This document shows positions 1 to 12,363 of a stretch of 64,000 nucleotides of DNA, piece by piece. This stretch comes from Stictocephala bisonia. Taxonomy: Eukaryota; Arthropoda; Insecta; Hemiptera; Membracidae. Under the pieces are notes generated by a model. It was not told the origin of the DNA. It did not search any database and worked only from the letters and a program-made list of their open reading frames with translations. Both the position numbers and the translations under genes were made by a program. The stretch spans positions 2,201,636 to 2,265,635 of the forward strand of contig JAQJVL010000059.1 of NCBI GenBank assembly GCA_035578905.1, given 5' to 3'. Numbering within the stretch: the first letter of the stretch is position 1; every line of letters begins with the position of its first letter.

Positions 1-1989
1 AATGTTCTATTTGAGCACAGTACTACAACGCCTTATTCACTATACTTTTACCAAAAGGTAACATTTTAATTTTATACCAGTATTTTTATCTATTTTTGTA
101 TTAAAACCCACATATCATTACAAATCCTTGGGGGTCGCGAGATGTATGTATATTTTTGCACCTATCTGCTCACCCTAAAGTTATGATGTTATTGACCCTC
201 TTCTGTGTTATACAATACTCATGCACATAACATAGTATTGATTATGTTTATGAATGATTTTATGACTGAACAGAGTGAAATAAAATCAATTTACCGATTT
301 ATTTTATTTAATTGTTGAATAGAATGGAGTTTTACAATAATTTCTTAACTCTTTGAGCACCAGACATATTATCTAATGTTATTCTGAGAAAGCCCAGGCA
401 TTTGTGGCAGGTAGTGTCTGGGAATTTCCAGCTCAAAATCGCATATAACTGCTTAGAATGCCCAGGCCTAAAATAAGAATTATGTAAGATTTTGGCGAAA
501 AATGTATTACATGTATTAAAAAAATTTTATATCCAATCTAAAAACATCTTTTTAAAGTTAATTAATCATCTCAATTCTGCGGCTAAAAAATCAACACTAT
601 CACTTTCAAACCGTAACAACTCCTTTAAATTTAAAATTTCCCTTCGAATACCATACTGTTTCTGTTGATAAACGCAGCCATGTCGTACAGTAGTAAAGGT
701 CTAACTAAAAGATAGCATCCCCTGGACCAGACTTAAGAATTTCTAAGCACTTGCTAACCTCTAAGGTTAGGAGTTTCTTTTTATTCACCTCATTTTCAAG
801 CAATTGCTAAGGTGTCCCAGCGTCTGGCAACAACTAGGCCTAGGTCCGTTAACCAACTTTATTCACTAAATCCATACCATTTGTTTAAAAACCCCTTATA
901 CCTAAAATATACGCATGTGCTAGGTTTTATTCACATTACACAGTATAGTATTGACAAAGTATAGCAACTTAATGTCCAAAGAATTTGTAATTTTCAACTG
1001 TTATTTACTTTAAAACAGCACCAGACTTTTAAAAAAAATTAATAGTATTTAGATTTGAATACAAATTAACTATTAATCAATTGTTTGCTCAGTGTATACA
1101 ATGCCCAAGTATACCAGTTGTTAGTACAGTAGAGCTATCCGACATGCTGTTTTAACTAACTGATGTGCTTGTCCCAAAAAACAATACTGTAATAAAAAGT
1201 TTGAAAATAATATAATGGATTACTGTGCTGTAATTATGAAAACTGTTTGTACATGATGAAAGTTTTCCCCAAACAGCGTGCTGTTTTGTTCCTTACTGTA
1301 CTTGACTGTACCATGTGAGCAAACTACAGCTCTTTTGTCATCTGTTGAGGGTACGAAATGTTTCGGGACAGACATCGCTTTCACGGAGGGGAAGTAGATA
1401 TTGAGTAACTCGTGTACTCTTATTCAGTAGTTTCCTGACTGGTCACAAGTATTAGTTGATTGCATTAAAGAATTTGTGAGGCACTTTACTGTCCAAGTCA
1501 TGTTTATTCCATTACTGTATTTTTGTAAGTTAAGTTATGGTAAAAAACAAAATTGTTATTTGTGACTGTACAGTACTGTACTTTAAGTTGTGTTTGTTTT
1601 CTCGTACATTACTGTAGTTGTATTGAACTGAGGCCTAGTGAAATGACTTCCAAACGTTTAAGAGTTGTAGTGTCTATGGAAGATAAACTTTATGTTATTC
1701 TTTTATCATCACTCCCCACTATCCGACATTTTTAGTTATCTGATGTCATCCCGGCCCGTTTATGTTGGATAAGTGAAGCTTCAATGTACATAATGAACCT
1801 CACTCTAAATATAGTTTAATTTGTCCCCAGTCGTGAGTCTAAGGGGATCATCGTTGGTAAATAGAGTAAGTGGGAGGACCTTCTGCAAACTAATGTATTA
1901 TGTAGAGCAAGAATTTATATCACCAAAACCATGCATGTAGGGTGGCCAGAAAGGAATGGCAAGTGTTAACTACTTAATTATTTGTACAT
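1..1989. other. A+T-rich DNA, no gene recognised
   Basis: Only short open frames without family motifs. No tandem array, TIR or tRNA-like block was seen. Short poly-A/T runs only. Confidence 0.6.
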
Positions 1990-2631
1990 TATACAGGGTG
2001 TTTACAAAATAATTTACGACTTTTAACGCTGTGTAGTACTTTTTACATAAACCTTACAGTTATAATCAATACATCAAATGAAAGAGACAATCTAACAGTT
2101 TTGTTAGCTGGTGCCTCTGTGCATGTGCAAACAATGTTTTCCCACCATCTCTTTGAAAGGGCTAATAGCACTTGGGAACAAAAAGCTTTTTGTGTTACAT
2201 ACAGTTTGCAAGGCATGAGGAACTGTGTATGACGTTTGTGATCCTCCAACTGATAATAACATCTGTTGATAGCATCTCAAGTTTCAAAATACCAGCTGCT
2301 CTCACAAGAGTACAGTGCAACCAAGGGTTAGTGAAGATAAAGCTGAGTGAGTGAGAGAGTCTTTCATGAGTATTCCAAAGAAATCAGTTTGGAATGTTAG
2401 TTGCGTTGGAATTGAAAGAAGATGACTTCGTTTGCAGGCAAGAAGCACAGCCTTACTGGCATAGCTCAGTACACCGATGGTTAAATTGTCACTGTGCCCT
2501 CCAGCTAGATTGGCAGCAAAAGGCCTATCTATTGGCAGAACTTGTTTTGCATAGCCTCCATGTTCCCTACCTGACAGCTGTTTCAACAATTACTCTAGGC
2601 ACATTGATCAAAGAACTGATTTATCGACTTA

Positions 2632-3390
2632 CGAGGTACGTCCAGAAAGTAAGTTCCGTTTGGTAATAAAAATAATTTGTCTACAGATACAGAAAAAATA
2701 TTTATTGCACTAAAATCTACAACTCTTAAACTACTTTTCTACATAACTGCCGAAATTTTGCAGGCATTTGTCATAGCGTGGCACAAGTTTTTCTATGCCT
2801 TCTTCATAGAAGGTTGCCGCCTGTGTCTTCAACCATTTGGAAACATTTTCTTTCAGCTCTTCATCATCGTTGAAGTGTTGACCGCCAAGGAAAGACTTCA
2901 GATGTAAGAACAGATGAAAGTCACTAGGAGCGAGGTCAGGGCTGTACGGAGGATGGTCAAACACATCCCAGCCAAATCCCTGTATGAGGTGAACCAGTTC
3001 TTCTGTAATCAAAGATGGACGCCCACTTCGTTCTTCATCATGCACTTCATTACGTCCTTCATTAAACTGTCGGACCCATCTTCTCACCATTGAATCACTC
3101 ATCGCATTTTGTCCGTAAACCTCGCAAATTTGCCGATAAATGTCAATCGGTTTCACTTTCTTAGCATTCAGAAAACGAATCACAGATCTGATTTCACAAG
3201 CGGCGGGATTTTCGATCAACACCGACATTTTAAACAAGCACAACAAAGCGTACGAGACTGACAGCGATCTCAAAATGGCGCACGTTTCTTCTCCTTGATA
3301 CAGAGCGTCTGCCGCGCATGCGCGGAACTGCGATCGCAGCGCTGCAGCGGATATAAATGGAAAAGGAACTTACTTTCTGGACGTACCTCG
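2632..3390 (-). mobile_element. Internally deleted mariner transposon (759 bp)
   Basis: Perfect 26-bp terminal inverted repeats (2632-2657 and 3365-3390, beginning CGAGGTACGTCCAGAAAG) are flanked by TA at 2630-2631 and 3391-3392, the expected mariner target duplication. The interior encodes a shortened mariner transposase on the minus strand. Full mariners are about 1.3 kb, so roughly 0.5 kb is missing from the middle. Both TIRs look intact, so the copy could in principle be moved by a transposase supplied elsewhere. Confidence 0.93.
2731..3228 (-). pseudogene. Mariner transposase, catalytic centre deleted
   Basis: This is a cut-and-paste transposase remnant of about 165 codons against about 345 in the family. 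The chosen start, ATG at 3226-3228 (MSVLIENPA), fits usual mariner starts; an in-frame ATG at 3273 lies further upstream. The N-terminal paired-like HTH region is present (IRFLNAKKVKPIDIYRQI, then GRPSLIT). The frame then jumps near 2990 to the C-terminal block with PPYSPDLAPSD, which carries the third catalytic Asp of the DD34D triad. The first two Asp residues fall in the deleted part. The deletion kept the frame open, so a DNA-binding but catalytically dead protein is conceivable; that is inference. The C-terminal end (EEGIEKLVPR, then YVEK) is typical of the family. Confidence 0.9.
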
Positions 3391-3436
3391 TATTATGTGC
3401 CATGTGACAAATCGTGCTAACATTGAACACTTGTAA

Positions 3437-5792
3437 CTTGTGTGCAAACAAAATACTTATTTGCTATTTCCTTTGATTTATTGATTCTAATAGTATATTT
3501 TATGTGAAATATAATACAAAGCATTATATCTTTTTAAGAACTCCTTGTATCTCGCCTAATCTGTGAAAGGGGACAGTTAAATGATTTGCAAAAGATGTTC
3601 AACAATTCTTTTAATAGTTACTGTAAGTAGATATATGTTGTTAAATGTACACCTTTAATGAATCATAGTTAAGTATTCTAGTTTACATCATTGACTAAGC
3701 CAAACAGGGTTGACTCCTACAACATTTTGGCACACCATTTATGTACTGTTAGGTAAAAATATGCATAGTTTATAATTTTACAATAAAATATATAATTTAT
3801 AAATATTTATTCTACACTTATAAAACATAATAAAGCCTTTGAAAAATGACTTTTAAGTTCCAAAGTTTTAATTTTTAAACTGATTTACATATTTTAAGGG
3901 GTAACACTTTATGATATTTAAGCAATTATTTTAAAACTAAATTCCTCTTTTATTTATTAATATCATCAAATTTAAACTTCCAATTATTAGGCATCTTTTA
4001 TGCAATGTGGGAGCAGTTTGCGTGACCTAATGAATATGTGCAACTGCAGAATTCTCATGCGATTCTCGCAGGTTTTTTATATTCCCTATGGTGAGGGAGT
4101 CAGTGCTGCCAATGTTACTCAGCTGTCAGCTTGGAAGAAAGTGAGTAGCACTGAAAAGAGAATAGGTTGGTAGTGCTAAATGCAGGTATGGTTCGAACCG
4201 CAGTGCATAAATGCTCTAATGAGAGACAATGTATATTGAAACCACAAGAAATCTGCTGTTTCCATTAGAAACCGCAAGAGAAACACACAGGATCTGCAGG
4301 CAACAGTAACCCGGCGACCTGCACCACAGTGAATTAATAGGCCCATTTGACTTAGCGTACTTACAAAATGCAGCTGCATCCTGCATACGGGAATCACAAC
4401 TGCATAAAAGGAACCTTTAGTAAGGAAGTAAAAAAATGAACCAATGTTTTTAACTTAGCATGCTCACATCATTGTAGAAATAAAACCATTTCGTTCTGTG
4501 TGTACATAATTTAGTACTTACCAAACACATAATAAAGTAAACAAGGATGAAATAAAATAAAAATATTGTATTTTCTGAATAAACCTCAAAATATATAAAT
4601 AGTGTACAGTATATCTGTTGTAATAAATTCAAATATATACATTGTTCATTAAATACAGAAAAAATATTATATGTATTAGAAATAAGAACCAAGTTTGTAA
4701 CTTAGCAATTGTATCAAAATGTCTTCTGTAAAAATTTAATCATTGCCATTTGTATAATGTAGAATTTTGTAATAAGTTATTATTATTTTTTTTATTATTT
4801 GAATTCTTTTATTATTTTGAATTGCTAAGTACTTATTTGTTTAAAATAATTGTCATATATTTTAGTTAATAGGTTAAACAAATCTGGTATCAATAACATT
4901 TATTTTATAAAATGCTTTAATCATATTTTTTATTAAGTAATTGTTACTTTGTCCAAGAGGTTCAATTTACAGATGTCAGTACTAGAATGTATATGCTTTA
5001 TGCCTAAAAGTAAAAAAAAAAAACCAATTGCAAGTATTCTCATTCATGCTTTGTTGTCTTTGTCATTTTTGTTATATGTTCTTAACAGTAATGAGTAAAG
5101 TATACATAAATGGTACCAAAAATCAGCTGTAGCATTTATTTAAAAGGGTTATTATATAGAACAATTTTATGCTTCCTATAAAATGTTTAATCACGTAATC
5201 AAGGAGCCTACAGACAGACATCTTTCAGCAGTGAGTCGTGAACTTTGTTCTACAAGAAATAACAGATTTCCACATGATTAATATATAAGTTTGTATTTTT
5301 ATATGGCTTCAATTAAATTTGGTTCTATGTCTTCCTGTTTAATAGCCATACATATTAAGAATTCCTGTGATATAGTAAGATATACATATTATATGATTAT
5401 ACCTTATAAAGGCCAAGTCTTATTAGCTAAGTCACACCCAGTATAACATTTAACATCTGTACAACATTTTGCTCAAATATAAGCAACATAAATGTTTTGT
5501 GTTCTGCAAAGTAGATCACAACAAATGTGTGTTTACCATTGTATGTGATATTTTGCCAGTATTGATTTCCTATAAACGGGAAATTCAGTACAACATTCAA
5601 GGCATTTACAGGTGCTTGTGTAAATTTTGTTTTGTGTTTCAATGTTAATATTATGAAAATGTGATAGTGAAATTTTATCTTAATAGCCATATATATTATA
5701 GTTACTCTTAGATATTTTCAATAAATAACAATCGAAGAAGTGGTATTTATTTCATTGACCTTCAATTTTAAAACACTTATCTGTATGGTTAG
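3437..5792. other. A+T-rich DNA, no gene recognised
   Basis: No coding motif found. A segment at 4092-4118 resembles, in reverse complement, the start of the 90-bp array near 22.86-22.88 kb, and 4143-4171 resembles 21.76-21.79 kb in reverse. Parts of this stretch are therefore probably dispersed-repeat debris. Confidence 0.5.
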
Positions 5793-5970
5793 TTTTTTTT
5801 TTATATTTTTTAACTTCAATCACCAGTTCACATGGGCTTGCAAGCCTCTGTGTGTGAACTTTATTCAACAAGTGAAGTACCAACTGATGGCTCAGTGGGG
5901 ATTCGAACCTTGGACCTTGCCCTCCGCAGTCCGAAGCCTTAGCCACTGAGCCACCATGCCGGCAATGAGT
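5793..5970 (-). mobile_element. tRNA-derived SINE
   Basis: Read on the minus strand, a tRNA-like head with matching A and B boxes is followed by a non-tRNA body and an A-rich tail (T-rich at about 5793-5812 on the plus strand). This order (Pol III head, body, A tail) is that of a SINE and not a free tRNA gene, because the cloverleaf stems do not close well and the sequence continues into body and tail. Exact ends and target duplication were not resolved. Confidence 0.7.
5899..5953 (-). promoter_or_regulatory. Pol III internal promoter (A and B boxes) of the SINE
   Basis: The A box TGGCTCAGTGG (complement of 5943-5953) fits the tRNA consensus TRGYNNARNGG, and the B box GGTTCGAATCC (complement of 5899-5909) fits GGTTCGANTCC. 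Spacing is in the normal tRNA range. Confidence 0.75.
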
Positions 5971-7204
5971 TAGTAGGCAGTTCAATCAACATACAATAGT
6001 TAATTAATATTTCTTCATTCTTTCTTGTTGTGAGATTTCCATTAGATTTCCAAAAGATGATAAAATGCCCGAACATTTGTAACAGTGTTTGGTTACTAGC
6101 AGTTGAATAGTTAATGTTAATAATGAATTCAACATTTTTTATTGCTGTATTTTATACTTAAGAATACTATTTAATTTCCTTGTTTTATCATGCATTGACC
6201 AAAAGGTTCCGACATTATCACAAGATAACGTTGTCAAGCAACATAGAGTGTGGCTCTTCCTTGGATGGTTACAGTCCGCCTGCTTGGTCATTGGTGTTGC
6301 CGTTGGTCCCCAGGTTAAGTGTTATAGAGGGCTTATTAGCTCTAACTTCGCCTGGTAAAATAACACATCCTTTAATTTTTTATTGTAGCAATACGCTTTA
6401 CTGTTTCACAGAAACGTTATCTATTATTCAATTAGATTCTTGAGAATATTGAACTTGAGTTTTTGATAGAAACCCATCAATATGGATCAATAGTTTCATG
6501 TCAAATATCTAACTTTAATATTATAGTAAACAATAAAATTCATCACTGTACCTACTTTTCTGTCCAGTACAGGATTGTTTACTTATAAAATAAAGAATAT
6601 AAACTAAGATCCACGCTTATACTTATTGTTTGTGACAGTAATTTTTCAATATTCAGTTAACATAAATCTTGTCAGGGTTTGTTTAGTTTCCTTTATTGAT
6701 ATTTCCCAACAATCCAAATGAAAGGTTCTTCCTTATTCCATTAATAGAACAATCATATAATCCTGACTAAAGAAGGATATGAAAAAAGCAAACTGACAAT
6801 GGTAGAAAGACTGGCCAAATAAAAAATGTAATTTCTCTAAAATCAATATTCTACTAGTTGGTTTTAGCAAAATACAATATTGCACAGTTTTGACAATACA
6901 AGCAGACCTGCCCGTACGAGTACAGCAGGAGATAACACATAGCAACAGCTAATGGTTATAATAGTATCATGATCAATAAGCTAATTAAAAAAACATACAA
7001 ACAAAAAAATCCACCTTGAAAACCAAGCTGAGCAGTAATAAATATGTTTGTGTTGAAGTTGTTAAGACAATAGAAAACAACCTGAAGAAAATATTAAAAA
7101 ACATGGAACCAAACGGGCTTTCAGAATAAAATAAATATTCTCAACATGAAAAATCAAACATATTGTAGGAAAAAAGATTATCTATGGAAAAAATAAAGTT
7201 GTGA
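5971..7204. other. A+T-rich DNA, no gene recognised
   Basis: A more G+C-rich patch at about 6230-6370 may be repeat debris, but it matches no family I can name. Nothing else supportable. Confidence 0.5.
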
Positions 7205-7651
7205 AAGTTTAAAAAATATGGAAACGCTTTCACACCAATTTTATTTGTTTCTGTAGATAATTTGATTTTTTTGGTTGAGTTACATAAAGTATAATTTTTA
7301 ATCAGAATAATTTACTTCAAATCTTTAAATAGTGGAGAAATAATATTGTTAAAATTAATTTTTGAAATTCAAATGACAGCTACTCTGGAAAGGATAGACC
7401 TTTCGAAGTTCGATTTGCGGAAATTATTTACTATCAAATAGACTTCTAATTTTATACCAAACTCGATCTAGGCTTACATTAAAGATTTTCGTTCAACTTC
7501 ACGTGTGCTATCCCCCTGAAAAGATGAAATACCGCTAATGGCGTCAACAAGTGTGTTATTTGTAACCATGATGATGTGCAAGATTTCACTTTTACCAGTG
7601 AAGTCATAGAAAAGTTGTGAAAGTGTTTTCATATTTTTTTCTACCCTGTAT
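7205..7651. mobile_element. Possible foldback (MITE-like) Tc1/mariner relic
   Basis: Segments near 7212-7240 and 7614-7641 are imperfect inverted copies (AAATATGGAAACGCTTTCAC against GTGAAAGTGTTTTCATATTT). The right end continues to CTACCCTGTATA, i.e. a TACAGGGTAG terminus next to TA when read inward. No transposase motif was recognised in the roughly 370 bp between the arms. The arms are diverged, so this is a tentative call. Confidence 0.4.
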
Positions 7652-7975
7652 AAGGTAGAATGTAAAGGAATGTAAGGATTGTAAATCTATTTTTACTGGA
7701 ACAATCGCTATCAAACAGAAGTATTTTTATGAAAGATTTTAACTAGTATTCAGTACTACCTTTTTAAGATGTTAAAAATTTGATCACAACAAAACTGAGA
7801 GTTTCAGTAAAACGTCAATGTGTCAAATGCACTGTATTGGGTTGATGGAGTCATCAAACGGTTCTTTGAAAGCTTGATATGAGATTAAATTTTGGGTAAA
7901 GTACAGCATTAGCACTGTCTACTAGGACTAGTGCTTTAGGGCTAGCACTAGGCCTAGTACACTATATCTATAGTA

Positions 7976-8041
7976 ACCCACCCACCCACACACGTACAGT
8001 GAAGTTTACCCACCTGCCCACCCTTACACGTCCAGTGAAGT
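7976..8041 (-). repeat. Short array, 36-bp G-rich family (about 2 units)
   Basis: CCCACCCACACACGTACAGTG and a diverged second copy read, on the minus strand, as the GTACGTGT...GGGTGGGTGGG core seen in the arrays at 12.6, 16.3, 16.8, 44.7 and 45.3 kb. Confidence 0.55.
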
Positions 8042-8280
8042 TTATCTTTCTTAGAAACATAACTTATATCAATGGAGGAATGATATGAGTGTTATACAGG
8101 GTGTCTCGCAACCATTTGAACCAATTTTAATACTCGTATATTGTTCAGCAGGTCAATACTAACAAATAATACACTATAACATATGTCTTATCTCGATTGG
8201 TTGGCATTATGCTACAGGAAAATATTTTTATACTGGGTTTCATCTTCACTACTGATTTGGTATTCGTCAAAGCTCTTGAG

Positions 8281-8675
8281 TAGTTGCCAAATGAGCCAGG
8301 TAGTTACCAAATAAAAGTTGTTACCAAGTGAGCCAGGTAGTTACCAAAGAGAAGTAGTTACCAAGTGAGCCAGGTAGTTACCAAATGAGCCAGGTAGTTA
8401 TAAAAAGGCTGTATTTATATCATAGAGTGACCGTTATGATAAAAATATTCAAATTTCCCACGTAGAGTGAAAAGTCGAGGAACATTCTTAAGTTACCAAA
8501 GGGAAGTAGTTAACAAGTGAGCCATGTAGTTACTAAAGAGAAGTAGTTACCAAGTGAGTCAGGTAGTTACCAAAGAGAAGTAGTTACCAAGTGAGCCATG
8601 TAGTTACCAAAGATAAGCAGTTACCAAGTGAGCCATGTAATTACCAAAGAGAAGTAGTTACCAAGTGAGCCAGGT
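8281..8675. repeat. Minisatellite, about 37-bp unit of two half-repeats
   Basis: Units built from AGTTACCAAGTGAGCCAGG and AGTTACCAAAGAGAAGT alternate. About 90 bp of non-repeat sequence (8401-8490) interrupts the array. An imperfect 18/19-bp sub-period shows that each unit is a dimer. Confidence 0.85.
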
Positions 8676-9129
8676 TTTCAAATTATTGCACATTAAGCCT
8701 CATTAGAGTGTAAAATAATGCCATGCCTCTTTTATTAGCTTTTATCATGGTTGGAGTTTTTAATTACTTGCCCAAGTGTATTACTGTCATTTACTTCGAA
8801 TCTGTATGCCTGTTCATGATTTAAAAAAATCTAAATATCCAACTAGCAGTCTAAATTATGGTTTTAGACAAAATACTGAAACTCGGTAAAAATATTGATC
8901 TAAATAAGACACATTTTACTGGAAATTGTTTTCCTATTTTCAAAATAATAAAATGGCATTGCTAACTAAATATCTAAAACAAACTAAACGTTTTAGAACA
9001 AATATTTTATATGCCTAAAATGTAGACAATTAAAGATGTTTTAAGTTTTATCATTGAGCTAATGATAACAGAAAAAATGCATTTTTTACAGAAAGCTGCT
9101 ATCAGTGACCATAGAGGTTACAACAAGAA

Positions 9130-9333
9130 TCAGCAGTTCTGAATGAATACTAGTCTTGTATAAATGATGTACCACGGCCCCTACGATTCCCTGATCTAAT
9201 ACCTATTGATTTATTTTTGTGGGGACATAGGAAACAATTAGTTTATGCAACTCCAGTATTGGACGCCATGGATCTTGTAGCCAGGATTGTTGAAGCTGCT
9301 GCAGCTATTCAGGAAAGCAATCCTTTGAAATGA
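9130..9333 (+). pseudogene. Transposase C-terminal fragment (DDE, Tc1/mariner-like)
   Basis: From 9175 to the TGA at 9331-9333 the frame reads RPLRFPDLIPIDLFLWGH and then KQLVYATPV. This resembles the PPRSPDLTPxDFFLWG block of common insect IS630/Tc1-like transposases, the region holding the last catalytic acidic residue. Upstream codons are already broken by stops. The TACAGGGTGTCTCGCAACC at about 8097 could be the left terminus of the same old element, which would place the 37-bp array inside it; that link is inferred. Confidence 0.6.
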
Positions 9334-10229
9334 CGAGAAAATCATCCTTACAAAGATTCAAAATATGTAATAAAGTTCAAGGACACCAATTTGAATAAAT
9401 ATTATGAAAGCCATCAACTGGTAATTGAAATATCAAGTTTGTGTTAAATTACAAAGTATCAAGAAAACTGCAATTGTTTTTCACAAATAAACTTTTTAAT
9501 AATTTATTTAGCCATTTGTGTCCAGATTAAGTCCTTATTTAAATTTATTCATTTTGTTCATTCTTGTTTATGCATTTGTTCATTTGAAGTTAAATTATGG
9601 CAGTTGATGCTGGGCGGGAACACATATTAGTAATACTTAGCCTTTATTATAAATATGAAAATCTTTCATTAGAATAGTACCTAAGAGAGGGAGTAGGTCT
9701 GAATCTTTCCCTCTATTTTAAAACTAAGAGCATTATTACTGTTGAGGTATATTATGTTGAAAATGTTATGATTATTTTTTAGGATTAATGGAAATCTAGA
9801 TGTTATGATTGATCAGACGCAAGATAGTTCTACAGTCACATGATACTTAAATGTTCAGATTGCCTAAATAAAATTCCTCTTTTTCTTTAAAAAAATTGTA
9901 TTTTTTTAGCGCCCAAGTTTTATAATAAAATTGATAAAAGATATATTAGTTTTAAGTCAGATGATTTATTCAAAGAGTCCCTTTAAAAATAATATTTCTA
10001 AAATATCCAAGAACAGGTTAGAAAAAAAAGGTTCTTCTATAATAATTTGTTATTTTTGTGTGTATCAGCTGTTTATGCTTGTTTGCTTACATTTGTAGTA
10101 ACATATGTTTAATAGGAATCTGGAACTCTTCTTGAAATAAAATATTGTTAATTGTTTTAATAAAAGAATAAGTTTTCATTCACTTATATCATCTTGTACA
10201 GTTGTAATCTTTGTTATTAGGTTCAAAGT
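9334..10229. other. A+T-rich DNA, no gene recognised
   Basis: No motifs, arrays or inverted repeats that I can support. Confidence 0.5.
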
Positions 10230-11790
10230 TAGCAAGCCTAGAAAGATACGAACCTGATGATCTCACAGAAAATTTGTCAACTAATTCTAATTTATCTTCA
10301 TGGAACTTGATAACTACAGAAGACACAATCGTAACTGCTAAAGTAATAAAAATTCTGATAGTTTCAGAAGAATAATTGGTATATTTATTCTATGTCAAAT
10401 AATATTTTGAAAATAATCATAATATCATAAGCATTCCTAATCCTCTACCCTACTGCTCTAACTTCTGCTTTCAAGAGGGATATTTTTCAAATGAACTGAA
10501 AATATCCTATTTATGTCCAATAGACAAAAAAAGACCCACCTCTCAGTTATCGTCCCATATCGATAATTCCAGTTTTATTAAAATTATTTTAACTTTAGTA
10601 TTTGATGAGTTATATGATTATACCCAAAAATAAGTTTTCTAAAATCTAAAGGGAAAATCTAATATTGATGTTGTTAATAAATTAGTGCAAGAGGTGCTAA
10701 CTCTTTTTGAAAACAAAGCCTTTGCTCAGGCCACCTTCTGTGACTTGAGTAATGCTTTTGACTGTGTAAACCATTCTGATCTTCTTAAGAAATTAAATTA
10801 ATATGGAATAACCCGAAAATGAACTACAATTTTTCAAATCATACTTTTAAACCGAAAGCAAAAGATTTTCCTCATCGAAGAATGAATGGTCTCAGGAACT
10901 TGAAGTCAAGTATGGTGTTCCACAGGGATCTATCCTGGATTACTTTACTGTTCCTAATTAGCATCAGTGACCTCCCAAGCTGTTTGAAATATGAATAATA
11001 TATATTTGCTGATGATAAAATACTTTTTAACTCTAATCACTCAAAATGTTACGTAAAACTTCATTGCAGGATGCCTCAGATTGGTTCACATCCAATGGGT
11101 TTCTTTTAAATGATGAAAAAACCAAAAAAAGATTTTTCTATTTAAGAACCATTAGTGATAGTTTTCTAAATTAGAGCATATTTGTGGATGTAACACTTTT
11201 GGTTAATGTCATTGATAGAAACCTCTCCTGGCGGCCATATATTGATGGAAAAATTGGCAAATTATCAAGAGATATATTCCTACTAAAAAAAACTAACTAA
11301 CTGTGTGCCTCATAAATATATAAGATCAGCATGCTTTGCTCTTTTCCAATCCATATTCCGATATGGAATAGTTTTGCACAGTAACAGCAGTAGGATGGAG
11401 GAAATATTGATTCTTTAAAAAAAGGCATTGCGAGTAATCACAGGTGTTGGTCCCCAAGAGCACTGTAGACAATATTTGTCAAACTTAATATTCTTACGGT
11501 GTTTCATGTTTATATAATTGATATTATTCAATATGTTTTTTAAAATCCTGAAATTATTGAACATACTACACATCTATGTAATATGAGACAAAAAAATGTG
11601 CCACTATTAGCTTCAAGAGATTGTGTAAGTCCTTTAACAGTCATACTATTATGGCACTTAGGGTCTATAACTAACTTAAAGATTTAATTAATAAATATCC
11701 TGAAAAAAATGTTGCAACCTTTTCTTCAACTGGCTCTTAAAGCTCTCCTTTTATTCTAACGATGAATTCTTTAAATGTAGTAATGTTGTT
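10230..11790 (+). pseudogene. Decayed jockey/CR1-type LINE reverse transcriptase
   Basis: Broken frames on the plus strand carry the reverse transcriptase of a non-LTR retrotransposon. From about 10440 come FCFQEG, FSNELKISYLCPI and KKRP, then motif A as FCDLSNAFDCVNH (about 10735-10775), motif B as YGVPQGSIL (about 10910-10935) and motif C as FADDK (about 11008-11022). The C-terminal region follows with FRYGIVLHSNSS, KALRVITGVGPQ and, near 11670-11770, pieces resembling the family's final block. Many stops and frameshifts make it dead. The endonuclease domain was not found, so the copy is probably 5'-truncated. A possible 3' tail with AATAAA lies beyond the 30-bp array at 12455-12472. Confidence 0.8.
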
Positions 11791-11907
11791 TTTGGTAGAT
11801 ACTATTATTTGCTGTAGTATCGCCAAAAATAATATACTGTACTATCCTCCTCTAATATATAAACCAAAGAATACTTTTGCAAATAAATTTTGGTATTTTA
11901 ACAAGAA

Positions 11908-12363
11908 AATTTCTAAGAGTGGCATTGTATTTATATAAATTTCTAAGAATGGCAATCTATTTATATAAATTTCTAAGAATGGCATTCTATTTATATAAAT
12001 TTCTAAGAATGGCATTATATTTATATAAATTTCTAAGAATGGCATTCTATTTATATAAATTTCTAAGAGTGGCATTGTATTTATATAAATTTCTAAGAAT
12101 GGCAATCTATTTATATAAATTTCTAAGAATGGCATTCTATTTATATAAATTTCTAAGAATGGCATTATATTTATATAAATTTCTAAGAATGGCATTATAT
12201 TTATATAAATTTCTAAGAATGGCATTCTATTTATATAAATTTCTAAGAATGGCATTCTATTTATATACATTTCTAAGAATGGCATTGTATTTATATAAAT
12301 TTCTAAGAATGGCATTCTATTTATATAAATTTCTAAGAATGGCATTGTATTTATATAAATTTG
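11908..12363. repeat. Minisatellite, 30-bp unit, about 15 copies
   Basis: Exact 30-bp spacing of TTCTAAGAATGGCATTCTAT followed by TTATATAAAT. Variants (GAGTGGCATTGTAT, AATGGCAATCTAT, ATTATAT) recur in the same order 150 bp apart, so the first units form a five-unit higher-order repeat. Both strands stay open because 30 is a multiple of three; no gene is implied. Confidence 0.97.

Larger units (their letters stand above)
1990..3436 (+). pseudogene. Relic of a HTH/DUF4817-like DNA transposon, split by a mariner
   Basis: The left end near 1992 reads TACAGGGTGTTTAC, a common terminus of insect Tc1/mariner-like elements. From about 2168 to 2440, mixed frames give pieces resembling the N-terminal helix-turn-helix region of arthropod DUF4817-type transposases (for example QFARHEE, SSLTRVQCNQG, SIPKKSVWN). 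The C-terminal end is split by the mariner at 2632-3390. If the mariner and one TA copy are ignored, codons upstream (ELIYRL) run straight into IMCHVTNRANIEHL and a stop at 3434-3436, which resembles the usual C-terminus of this family. Most of the catalytic domain is missing and frames are broken, so it cannot encode an active enzyme. The family name rests on recognised motifs, not on a search. Confidence 0.6.

Noticed and set aside
4186..4200. B-box-like GGTTCGAACC
   Set aside because: The motif is a palindrome and no A box lies at the right distance on either strand.
5752..5985. 77-codon frame on the minus strand
   Set aside because: It is a read-through of the SINE head and body, not a protein gene.
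9175..9333. Functional transposase gene
   Set aside because: Only the last catalytic block is readable, upstream frames contain stops, and no N-terminal domain is joined to it.
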